Assembly (NCBI GenBank): GCA_009760885.1
Contig: CM019714.1
Span: 6,086,812-6,150,811 of the forward strand
Direction of reading: 5' to 3'
DNA from: Achatina immaculata
Taxonomy: Eukaryota > Mollusca > Gastropoda > Stylommatophora > Achatinidae
Length of the DNA stretch: 64,000 bases
Below are positions 23,880-33,966 of this stretch, in pieces; position 1 is the stretch's first letter, and each line of letters begins with the position of its first letter. The notes under the pieces were generated by a model. That model searched no databases. It was not told where the DNA came from and saw only the letters and a list, made by a program, of their open reading frames with translations. The position numbers and the translations under genes are program-made.

Positions 23880-24900
23880 TGTATGAGTGTTTACAGCATG
23901 GATATCAACCCTGCTGGTGCTACAAAACATCATGCTTGGACTATACTGTTAAGTCAGGGAACTAGGAGGATGTCCCAATTGTCACAGCCTTCTAAGACCC
24001 AAACTGACCTCTCTCTGGTGCTACAAAACATCAAGCTTGGACTATACTGTTAAGTCAGGGAACTAGGAGGATGTCCCAATTGTCACAGCCTTCTAAGACC
24101 CAAACTGATCTCTCTCTGGTGCTACAAAACATCATGCTTGGACTATACTGTTAAGTCAGGGAACTAGGAGGATGTCCCAATTGTCACAGCCTTCAAAGAC
24201 CCAAACTGATCTCTCTCTGGTGCTACAAAACATCAAGCTTGGACTATACTGTTAAGTCAGGGAACTAGGAGGATGTCCCAATTATCACAGCCTTCAAAGA
24301 CCCAAACTGACCTCTCTATGGTGCTACAAAACATCATGCTTGGACTATATAGTTGTCAGGGAACTAGGAGGATGTTCCAATTATCACAGCCTTCAAAGAC
24401 CCAAACTGATCTCTCTCTGGTGCTACAAAACATCATTCTTGGACTATATAGTTGTCAGGGAACTAGGAGGATGTTCCAATTATCACAGCCTTCAAAGACC
24501 CAAACTGATCTCTCTCTGGTGCTACAAAACATCATGCTTGGACTATATAGTTGTCAGGGAACTAGGAGGATGTTCCAATTATCACAGCCTTCAAAGACCC
24601 AAACTGATCTCTTTATTTTACTGACGTAAATGTTATATTTTATTTTATGTCTCTCAGCTTCAATGTTAGTTATGTTTGTTATATGAACAGCATATTTGTA
24701 GAATGTCTGGAATAGAGTGAAAGATGTATGATAAAGGGCAGAATGTCAGACGGGCCTGCGTGCCCAATTCTTAACCCTTTTGAAATAAAGATCAATCAAT
24801 CAATCTCTCTGGCGCTACAAAAACATCAAGCTTGGACTATATAGTTAAGTCATGGAACTAGAAGGATGTCCCAATTATCACCGCCTTCAAAGACCCAAAA
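23880..24900. repeat. 101-bp satellite, interrupted by a LINE tail
   Basis: Units of 99-101 bp contain gctacaaaacatcatgcttg, gaactaggaggatgtcccaa and cagccttcaaagacccaaac. About seven copies lie before 24620, and one continues after the insertion at 24815. Related units recur at 26190-26220 and 26490-26640. Confidence 0.93.
24620..24808 (+). mobile_element. LINE/SINE 3' tail, CR1/L2-like
   Basis: The sequence gggcagaatgtcagacgggc plus ctgcgtgcccaattc ... aataaagat ends in (CAAT)n. The same 3' end occurs at 38140-38255 ending in (ATTC)n. Insertion splits a 101-bp satellite unit after ctgatctct. Class assignment rests only on the microsatellite-ended tail. Confidence 0.6.
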
Positions 24901-25440
24901 TGGTGCTCTGTCTGGATTAAACAGTGAGAGGTACAAGAAATAACTACTGCAGTAAAACTGGTTCTAGTAACAAAGTTAGACAGAGCTGTATGATTCAGTC
25001 TTATAAAAACATAGAAAGGGCAAGGAAAGTGGGCAGAAACAAGAATGGCAAAAAAATAAGATGAGCACGTATAAATGAAGAACATACAACAATCCAATAT
25101 TTCAGCAAGTGCCTTTTTCAAAGATCACATACAAAAACAACAGATAAAAGAACATGAAAATCAGATGAAAAATCAAACGGTTAGCTCCTTTGTTATCCTT
25201 GTAAGAAAGACAGGCACAAAATGCATCCAGATAGATGTTAAGGCATGCAAAAAGTAAATGCAGGTGACTGGCTGAGAAATGAGATAATGGGACAATAACA
25301 AATGATACTAGATGGTAAACAACATGGCATCATGCCCCAGACGGCCCCAGCTTGCTCCAATCAGAAAACTGTGATCGAAATCAGATAATAAAAATGAGAA
25401 ATACAGTATGGAGAGCTGTGAAAATGAAGGATGGTTAAGA
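24901..25440. other. Unassigned intergenic stretch
   Basis: Single-copy A-rich DNA. Short ORFs at 24858-25121 (minus) and 25075-25257 (plus) show no recognised domain. Confidence 0.4.
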
Positions 25441-26105
25441 ATGAATAAAGATCACTGAAAGGACAAGACTTAGGATGTTTAGACAAGGACGTTATCAAAG
25501 CTTAGGATGTTTAGACAATGAAGCTGTTAAATCTTAGGATGTTTAGACAAGTAAACTATTAAATCTTAGGATGTTCAGACAAGGAAGCTGTTAAATCTTA
25601 GGATGTTTAGACAAGTAAGCTATTAAATCTTAGGATGTTTAGACAAAGAAGCTGTTAAATCTTAGGATGTTTAGACAAAGAAGCCATTAAAGTTAGGATG
25701 TTTAGACAAGGAAGCCATTAAAGCTTAGGATGTTTAGACAAGGAAGCCATTAAAGTTAGGATGTTTAGACAAGGAAGCCATTAAAGTTAGGATGTTTAGA
25801 CAAGGAAGCCATTAAAGTTAGGATGTTTAGACAAGGAAGCCATCAAAGCTTAGGATGTTTAGACAAGGAAGCCATCAAAGCTTAGGATGTTTAGACAAGG
25901 AAGCCATCAAAGCTTAGGATGTTTAGACAAGGAAGCCATCAAAGCTTAGGATGTTTAGACAAGGAAGCCATCAAAGCTTAGGATGTTTAGACAAGGAAGC
26001 CATCAAAGCTTAGGATGTTTAGACAAGGAAGCCATCAAAGCTTAGGATGTTTAGACAAGGAAGCCATCAAAGCTTAGGATGTTTAGACAAGGAAGCCATC
26101 AAAGC
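25440..26105. repeat. 32-bp minisatellite, about 21 copies
   Basis: The unit is cttaggatgtttagacaagg plus aagccatcaaag. The right half is homogeneous and the left half is divergent. Confidence 0.95.
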
Positions 26106-26203
26106 CCTCTGGCAGGTTGAGAATAAAGACAGAAAGTGCTGGAAAATTAAATCATTCTCTGGTGTTGTGCCTCGATCACACAGATAGGTTAGGGAGTTAG
26201 AAG

Positions 26204-26534
26204 GATGTCCTAGTTATCAAAGCCTGGGACCGGCTAGTGTAGTGGTTAGAGCACTCATCTAGCAACTGAATGGTAGAAGGTTCGAATCCCCAGCTGAGAA
26301 GGATTTTTTTTTCCAACCAATATGGCCCCGTGGGTGACCCAGCCTCATAAATGGGTACCAGAAAAAATCTGGGAAGGGAAGGCAGCGAGGAAAGGAACTG
26401 GCCACCCTACCTCATACACTGGTGGCCCAGCATAATGAGGTCTCTAATGCTTCATCCCCTACAGCACTTGCTATGGAACTATCCATCTTTAGATGAAAGA
26501 TAAGAAGGATGTCCTAGTTATCAAAGCCTGCCCT
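26204..26534 (+). mobile_element. tRNA-derived SINE with direct repeats
   Basis: A tRNA-like head (about 26226-26292) has an A-box-like tagtgtagtggttagagcac and a perfect B box ggttcgaatcc. A body follows with cccagcctcataaatgggta and ctgggaagggaaggc. The flanking direct repeat agaaggatgtcctagttatc aaagcctg at 26203 and again near 26507 is the likely target duplication, though that phrase also belongs to the nearby satellite. Not a functional tRNA: the acceptor arm does not pair and no CCA context is seen. Confidence 0.8.
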
Positions 26535-26739
26535 GACCCCCAACTAACCTCTCTCTCTGATGTTCTGCCTGGATTAAACAGTTAGGTTATGGAGCTAGAA
26601 GGATGTCCTAGTTATCACACCCTCCCAGCTACACTTTCTCTGGTGCTCCAAGAACAGACTATGGTATGTGTAACATCAGCCTAACAAACAGCTCAGTGAA
26701 GAAAGTCACTAGCTCACTCCACATTTGACTTAATTTCTG

Positions 26740-27355
26740 TGTGTCAAGAAGATAAGCACAACTCATGTCCATCATGACCCAATAACCAGCCAGTTAAACC
26801 AACTTTATGTACACCAAGATCAAACAACCAGTCAGCTAAACCAACTTTACGCACATCAAGATCAAACAATCAATCACTTAAACCAACTTTATGTACACCA
26901 AGATCAAACAAACAATTGGTTAAACCAACTTCATATATACCAGGATCAAACAACCAATCAGTTAAACCAACTTCATGTGCACCAAGATCAAACAACCAAC
27001 CAGTTAAATCAACTTTATGTACATCAAGACCGAGCAACCAATCAGTTAAACCAAATTCATGTACACCAAGACCAAACAACCAATCAGTTAAACCAACCTC
27101 ATGTGACCCAAGACCAAACAACCAATCAGTTAAACCAACTTTATGTACATCAAGACCAAACAACCAATCAGTTAAACCAACTTTATGTACACCAAGACCA
27201 AACAACCAATCAGTTAAACCAACTTTATGTACATCAAGACCAAACAACCAGTCAGTTGAACCAGCTTTATGTACACCAAGACCAAACAACTAGTCAGTTA
27301 AACCAGCTTTATGTACACCAGGACCAAACAACCAATCAGTTAAACCAGCTGCCGG
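26740..27355. repeat. 42-bp minisatellite, about 14 copies
   Basis: The unit is aaccaatcagttaaaccaac plus tttatgtacaccaagaccaaac. The period is 14 codons, so long frames stay open on both strands (for example SVKPTLCTPRPNNQ repeated). Not considered protein-coding. Confidence 0.95.
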
Positions 27356-27357
27356 GA

Positions 27358-27460
27358 TAACATTTTTTTCCCTAGTTCCACCACTTTAAAAAGGCCCAGG
27401 GGTCCACCCAGCCTCTAAAATTGGGTACCAGAGAAATCTTGGAAGATAAATGCAATCAGG
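27358..27460 (+). mobile_element. SINE body fragment
   Basis: The stretch cacccagcctctaaaattgg gtaccagagaaatcttgga matches the body of the SINE at 26204-26534. The tRNA head is missing. Confidence 0.55.
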
Positions 27461-27709
27461 TGTGATAATGATCACATCACACTTTCAGGTTATGTACCAA
27501 TGGTCTTAGAACAACGTATTCCAATAATCCTTAATGGCATGGAAACATGGACTTTTTACTTAAAATTATGTAAACATCACTGAATTATACATTTATTTTA
27601 TCAAACTTTTTTTGTTTGTTTTTGTGAAGTCTTGTTCAGAATTTGCCGCCCCAAAAGCAGTGCTTACCAAATAATCAAATATAGCTGAATCAAGACTAAT
27701 GACGAAGTA

Positions 27710-28450
27710 AAACAGTTTATCTTTATCATGTCATGAATAGTTTCAGATTATAGCAAAGATGAGCTTGTACTATTTTATATATCTTTATCATGTTATGAAC
27801 AGATTCAGCTTATAGCAAAGATGACCTTGTACTAGTTTTTATATCTTTATCATGTCATTAACAGTTTCAGCTTATAGCACAGATGAGCTTGTACTATTTT
27901 ATATATCTTTATCATGTTATGAACAGATTCAGCTTATAGCAAAGATGACCTTGTACTAGTTTTTATATCTTTATCATGTCATTAACAGTTTCAGCTTATA
28001 GCACAGATGAGCTTGTACTATTTTATATATCTTTATCATGTTATGAACAGATTCAGCTTATAGAAAAGACCTTGTTTCTATATCTTTATCATGCCATGAA
28101 CAGTTTCAGCTTATACCAAAGAAGTGCTTGTAGTAGTTTCTATATCTTTATCATGTTATGAACAGTTTCAGATTATAGCAAATATGTGCTTGTAGTAGTT
28201 TCTATATTTTTTATCATGTCATGAACAGTTTCAGTTTGTAGCAAAGATGAGCTTGAACTAGTTTCTATATTTTTATCATGTAATGAACAGTTTCAGCTTA
28301 TAGCAAAGATGAGCTTGTACTAGTTTCTATAATTTTATCATGTCATGAACAGTTTTAGCTTATAGCAAAAATGAGCTTGTACTAATTTCTATATTTTTAT
28401 CATGTCATGAACAGTTTCAGCTTATAGCAAAGATGTGCTGGTATTAAAGC
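27710..28450. repeat. 62-bp minisatellite, left part (split by hAT)
   Basis: Units contain tatctttatcatgtcatgaa cagtttcagcttatagcaaa gatgtgcttgtag. The array continues at 30098-30430 on the other side of a hAT relic, so the hAT inserted into a pre-existing array. Confidence 0.92.
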
Positions 28451-28454
28451 ACTT

Positions 28455-30095
28455 CTCAGACCCTTTTGCTGCACGACTCACATTTAAAAGTGAAACATTT
28501 TTGTGGCCCACTAATAAAGTGCTTTATATTTGCAAGTTATAAATGTAATTTTATAAAGTACTATGTCATATTTTCTCTACATGTTTAACTGCATATTCAT
28601 TGCTACATAAAAGTTCTTTTCATTTACCTTGAAGATGGCACTGTTTCCGGTTAGATAGCATTCTATTCTGGCTGGAATTTGTGACAAACACACTTGAAGA
28701 TAATCCTCCACGTTCATTCTTGAACAATATTTATTTTCATGGCATTCAATGCAAAAAATGAAACTTCGTAGAAGAATTTTCATCACCAGGGCTGATAACA
28801 ACGGATATTCCAGCGAAACAGTGCACCAAAAGGAAGAGATATCCACAGCGGGGTCGTTAAATCTGATGTGTAATGTGCGATCGCTAAACAGTTCCATTAA
28901 TTCTTCTTGTGCATGACCGTTAATTCTGAGAATGCACATTGAAAAAAGATTACGAATTCAATCGTATGCTTTAATGTCTTCGGGCGTGAAGTATTTGTCA
29001 AAATATTCAGCAAGAGATGTCAGATGCTATTCTATTACACCAGTGACGCTTTCCAGAATCTCACCATTAACTTCACTGCTCTCTATAAATTCACAGAACA
29101 AGTGAAACATGTCTTGTGATTTGTTCTCGAGTCACGTGTGCCAAAGTCGTAGTTTCTTCTTAAAGGCTGCAACTTTGTCATGTGTATTGCGTATACTGGC
29201 ATCTTTACCCGGCAGTGACTTGTTCAAACTGTTCAAAAGCTAAAAATGTCAGCAAGGTATGCCAGCATGGCAAGCCACTCAATATCATTGACCTTACCTG
29301 CCAGGTCGTGATTGTGTTCTGTCAAAAACTGCAACAATTCTAAATGAAGCTCAAACACCCTTGCAAGAACTTTTCCTCTGGACAGCCAATACACAGTCAA
29401 GTGCAATAGGAGATGCTTGTGTTATGCATCTGACTCAATACAAAGTTGAGCAAATAATCAACTGTTCACTGTTCTAGTTTTTATGAAGTTTACAATCCGA
29501 ACACAGTCTTCGAGTACAGATCCCAGAGCTGCATTCAACTTCTTTGAAGCGAGTGCCTCACGATAGATCATGCAATGGGTGCCTACAATCTCAGGTGACA
29601 CTTGCTTTATGCGAGTTACAACACCACTGTTGTGGCCAGTCATTGTGGCAGCACCATTGGTGCAAACACTGATGCAATTCATCCACTGCAGTCCAAAAGT
29701 TGTGATAAATCATTTAAAACATGAAATATTTCATTGGCCATTGTTCTCACTGGCAGTGACTTGCAAAAAAGAAATTCCTCCTGCATACTATTCTGCAAAC
29801 AATAGCAAACATAAACAAGCAGCTGTGACTCTCCAGTGATGTCAGGTAACTCATCTAACTGAATGGCAAACTTAGTAGATTGTAATCCCTCAGTTAGCTG
29901 CGCAACAATGTCCTCAAACATTTCTGATATTCTTCTGCGGACAGTATCGTTCAAGATGGGAATGCTTTTCAGTTTTGTAGAGTATTCTGGGATGAACAAT
30001 ATGTTACAAATGTCAACGTGGCTGGCATGATAAGGTCTTTTCCAATCATGTGCGGTTTCTTTGATTTTGCGACCATGGGTTGAGAACCATTGCTG
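28455..30095 (-). pseudogene. hAT transposase relic (ZBED5/SCAND3-like)
   Basis: The minus strand from about 30060 to 28580 reads, in pieces, a hAT transposase of the ZBED5/SCAND3 type: KFAIQLDELPDITGESQLLV, then LPVRTMANEIFHVL, then SVCTNGAATMTGHNSGVVTR (the catalytic-core region with D-G-A) and GTHCMIYREALASKKL. Stops and frameshifts break it into frames at 29999-29679, 29682-29458 and 28939-28577. The ends resemble hAT inverted repeats: CAGCAATGGTTCTCAACCC at the right (minus sense) against GCACTTCTCAGACCC at the left. A dead element or an old domesticated remnant. Confidence 0.82.
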
Positions 30096-30097
30096 TA

Positions 30098-30430
30098 GTA
30101 GCTTCTAAATCTTTATCATGTCATGAACAGTTTCAGCTTATAGCAAAGATGTGCTAGTAGTAGTTTCTATATCTTTATCATGTCATGAACAGTTTCAGCT
30201 TATAGCAAAGATGTGCTAGTAGTAGTTTCTATATCTTTATTATGTCATGAACAGTTCCAGCTTATAGCAAAGATGTGCTAGTAGTAGTTTCTATATCTTT
30301 ATCATGTCATGAACAGTTTCAGCTTATAGCAAAGATGTGCTAGTAGTAGTTTTTATATCTTTATCATTTCATGAACAGTTTCAGCTTATAGCAAAGATGT
30401 GCTTGTAGTAGTTTCTATATCTTTATCATG
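30098..30430. repeat. 62-bp minisatellite, right part
   Basis: Continuation of the array at 27710-28450. Copies here are closer to each other (gatgtgctagtagtagtttc) than to the left block, so the halves have diverged or been homogenised separately since the hAT insertion. Confidence 0.92.
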
Positions 30431-30959
30431 TCAATGACCTAGGGGATGGGCTTAAGATAACGACTGGGCAAGTGAAAGACAGGCATGATAGATATATAAG
30501 ACTGCACACATGAGGATCTCAAGAAGATCACAGAGGAACCAGAGAGCGAGAGAGAGAGAAGTAGAAAAGAATCAGCATATTTGCTATCATGTGAGTTAGG
30601 AAATGGGCATGTGTACCCTGAGTAAAGAACAATGAAGGGTGACCACTGCATAAAAAAGAGGAGTTAAAGATCAGCTTTTATCATTGTAACTGGTGTAAGT
30701 GATGTGCTTAGATCTGGGTATCAGCATGTTTAGCCAGCAGTTAGTATAGAAAGCAGTGGATAGTGTATTAGTTTCTATGTGTTAAATATTACAGGAAATC
30801 TTGCCATGACTTCTTGCTTTGTGGAGAATACTAAATATGTTTGTGGAAGTCCACGGGTGTGACAAGTTTAACCACGTTGTTATCTCGTAAGTGATAACTA
30901 AGAACAATACCCAAGATGATCACAAGGCAAAATCAAGCGACAGTTGAGGACTTTTCTAC
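30431..30959. other. Unassigned intergenic stretch
   Basis: Single-copy DNA with a short (GA)n near 30545. No gene recognised. Confidence 0.4.
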
Positions 30960-31480
30960 TCATCATCATCATCATGTGCCATGTCGAGTGGCATGAGTGG
31001 TCATGCCCCTCCACAAATCTCAGTCCTTGACATTCCTGAGTAACTCTGTTGCTGATTTCTTTCCATGCCACAATGTCAGGCCTTCCAACATCAGTTCTCT
31101 TAGTCGTTCTCTGCCTTCCCTGTCTTCAGTTTTGTCCATTATTATGATGTTTTCCAGTTTCTCTCTTCTCATCACATGCCCCAGGAATAATGATTAGCTT
31201 TTTCTTATCTTGTTATACTTACACTTTTCATTAGCTTCATCCCAGTTACTGCTCATTAGTTATCTTGGCTGTCCATGGGACCCTCAACATTCTTCCCAGG
31301 AATCACATCTCTGCTGCCTCCAATGATTTACTCATTTGTCTGTCCATGATTCACGTTCACATAGCAAAACAGGTTCAATATAGCATGTCATTTTTTTCTA
31401 ACATTCAATGACAAAGACTTATTGCACAAGGTGGCTTTCAAGTTCTGAAGTTTCTCTATCACTGCAGAATAAATCTGCCA
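30960..31480 (-). mobile_element. RTE-B 3' fragment
   Basis: Starts with catcatcatcatcatgtgcc (the (ATG)n tail in minus sense) and follows the 3' part of the element at 55994-59180, diverged. 5'-truncated. Confidence 0.75.
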
Positions 31481-31804
31481 AGAACTGAATGTCAGTTGGG
31501 AGCATTCAGACTGACTTGGAAAAGTTTTACAGAGAAGAAGTCAGGTAAATGTTGGTACTTCCATCATGAAACTACCAAGAAAAACAAGGAGATCACAGCA
31601 AGCCTGAAGTGTTTAGTGAAACACCCACTAGACCAAACAATGTATAAGAAAAGAAACAAAGGTAGTAATGTTCAAAATTATGGTGACTGCAATGTTAAGT
31701 GCTAAAAAGATCCAAACAGCTCGAGTGTGTGAAAAACTACAAGTGACAATGTTAAAATCGACACAAATGTTATAGATGTAACAATGTTAAAATGATGCCC
31801 GATA
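31481..31804. other. Unassigned intergenic stretch
   Basis: Plus-strand frame 31496-31705 has no recognised domain. Confidence 0.35.
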
Positions 31805-32080
31805 ACAATGGAGGAAACTCTCTACTATAGAGAGCGGAACAACAACACAACTCCTTCAGATCATCAGAGGAAGTAACCCCCCCAGACAAGTGTTTCGGCC
31901 CTATTAAACTCCCGACACTCTAAGGGGGGGGGGTGGGCCCCTCTGGGTCATGACTCCCAGAGGTCTTGTGAGTTGTTGGTTTTTTTGTCCCGGGACTGAG
32001 TTGGCACTGCACTTTTGAAGTGCATCTTTAGCGATTTAGCCACGGATGACTGGTATTGGCTGCGACAAGCAATGTAAAGT
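31805..32080 (-). mobile_element. Unclassified GC-rich interspersed element
   Basis: Contains a hairpin ctctcta-cta-tagagag at 31820-31836, a G-tract near 31925 and, on the minus strand, the words GGGCCGAAAC and CCTCTGATGATCTGAAGG. These recall hammerhead or Penelope UTR sequences but are in the wrong order for one ribozyme. Its GC content is unlike the surroundings. Class not determined. Confidence 0.35.
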
Positions 32081-32104
32081 GATACAATATTAAAGTAATA
32101 GCAA

Positions 32105-32560
32105 TGTTAAACTATGACTGCACTTTGTGCTGTCCAGAACTATGACTGCACTTTGTGCCTACCCAGAACTATGACTGCACCTTGCAGGAACACTGAACTA
32201 TGACTGCACCTTGCAGGAACACTGAACTATGACTGCACCTTGCAGGAACACTGAACTATGACTGCACTTTGTGCCTACCCAGAACTATGACTGCACTAAG
32301 CAGGAACACTGAACTATGACTGCACCTTACAGATACAATGAACTATGACTGCACTTCACATCTACCCAGAACTCTGACTGCATCTTGCAGATACATTGAA
32401 CTATGAATGCTCTTTGCATCTATAAAAAAACTATGAATGCACTTTGCATCTCCACAGAACTATGAATGCACTTTGTATCCCCAGAGAACTATGAATGCAC
32501 TTTGCATCTTCACAGAACTATGAATGCACTTTGCACCTACACAGGACCATGACCACATCT
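32105..32560. repeat. Degenerate repeat of about 30 bp
   Basis: Units around aactatgactgcactttgca with strong divergence. Confidence 0.85.
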
Positions 32561-33120
32561 AAAGAGAACTAACTGCACAAACAGGAACTTCTAGATATGG
32601 CTAAAATGTCAAATATCTCCCCAGCCTTACCCCCCCCCCCCATTCTCTTATGTCACTGTTAACATTGTCATTCAAATTCTGTATCAGTAAATAACAAAAG
32701 CAACCAGTAACCCAAGCACACAAACATCCATCTTCTTACATTATCTCTTCATTGTGATCTTTCACAACAAAATATTTTTGACTTCATCTGGTAGGCCAAG
32801 CTAGTTCATGTTCAATGGCAAAGAAAAAGTTTTGGAGTGCTCTCCCTAACACCAAGATTAATTGTTTCTTCTTCTGGTCTTGTTATACTCCTGAAAGACA
32901 AGAAGAAAAAAAATGAATTAAAAAAAATTGTTAAAAGCAGACTTGATTATAGTCTGAAAGATAAAAATGAAAATTTCACTTCAAGAAGTTATTTTGAAAA
33001 GAAAAAAAATCACATTTAAAAAACAGTGACTACAAAAGTCTAAAATAAGAATGAAGAATTACTGTACCAATGGAAATGAATGAAGAAATAATAATCAAAA
33101 GAGTCATACAATTCAAGTAT
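32561..33120. other. Unassigned stretch downstream of BI-1
   Basis: C-tract at 32631, then A-rich DNA. No gene. May include distal 3' UTR of BI-1, but no polyadenylation signal was placed. Confidence 0.35.
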
Positions 33121-33124
33121 TCTG

Positions 33125-33515
33125 ACAATTTAAATAGGCTTAATATTCTATTAAACTAAAAACCATACTTAAGATATTAAACTAAAAACCATACTTGAGA
33201 TAATAAATTAAAAACTATACTTGAGATATTAAACTAAAAATCATACTTGAGATAATAAACTAAAAACCATACTTGAGATAATAAACTAAAAACTATACAT
33301 GAGATATTAAACTAAAAACCACAATTGAGATATTAAACTAAAAACTATACCTGAGATAATAAAGTAAAAACCATACTTAAGATATTAACTAAAAACTATA
33401 CCTGAGATAATAAAGTAAAAACCATACTTAAGATATTAACTAAAAACTATACCTGAGATAATAAAGTAAAAACCATACTTAAGATATTAAACTAAAAACT
33501 ATACCTGAGATAAAG
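33125..33515. repeat. 26-bp A-rich minisatellite, about 15 copies
   Basis: Units taataaactaaaaaccatac plus ttgaga, with variants. Confidence 0.92.
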
Positions 33516-33939
33516 CTACAAAGAAAAAAAAGTAAGAGAACATTAACAGTAGAAAAGTGGAGGGGAGTATGAAGAGATTTATAAGAATCAGATTGTCAAG
33601 GAGTGTGATGAAAGTAAGAGATAGATCAAACTGATGATACACTGGAAACAAACCTTACCCGGGGAGATGGGCACGAGATGATGCTGAAAGCTAGCAACAA
33701 ATTACTGTCTATGTGAAAATGAAACACAGAATCTAGAACGAAGGTTCAAAAATGTTCAATATATAAAAGATCCATACAGCACGATGGCAGTGGAGGACAT
33801 ATGACAGAAACACTCAGATTTTGGCTTAATTTTTAGTGAATATGAAAATGTTGTGGGACAGATGTATCTGAGAACTTGAAGTTCTTGATAGCTGATGCTG
33901 GGTGAGAAATATGCAACAAAAATATCTAACATTTGGATG
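33516..33939 (-). other. TMBIM6: Probable 3' UTR / flank of BI-1
   Basis: Lies directly beyond the BI-1 stop. No convincing AATAAA on the minus strand was identified, so the 3' end is open. Confidence 0.4.
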
Positions 33940-33966
33940 CTAGTAGTCTCCAGCATCTTTTATCTT
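33940..33966 (-). CDS. TMBIM6: BI-1 exon 9 (stop codon)
   Basis: Acceptor ctgcttcttcccacactag, then KIKDAGDY and TAG. Chosen because the phase, the polypyrimidine tract and the total length all fit. The short, poorly conserved C-terminus makes this the least certain exon. Confidence 0.7.
   Translation of the reverse strand, partial: KIKDAGDY

Noticed and set aside
26226..26292. Possible tRNA gene
   Set aside because: A and B boxes are present, but the arms do not fold into a proper cloverleaf and a SINE body with flanking direct repeats follows.
26870..27360. ORFs on both strands with 14-residue repeats
   Set aside because: 42-bp array. Both strands and several frames stay open, so this is not evidence for a repeat protein.
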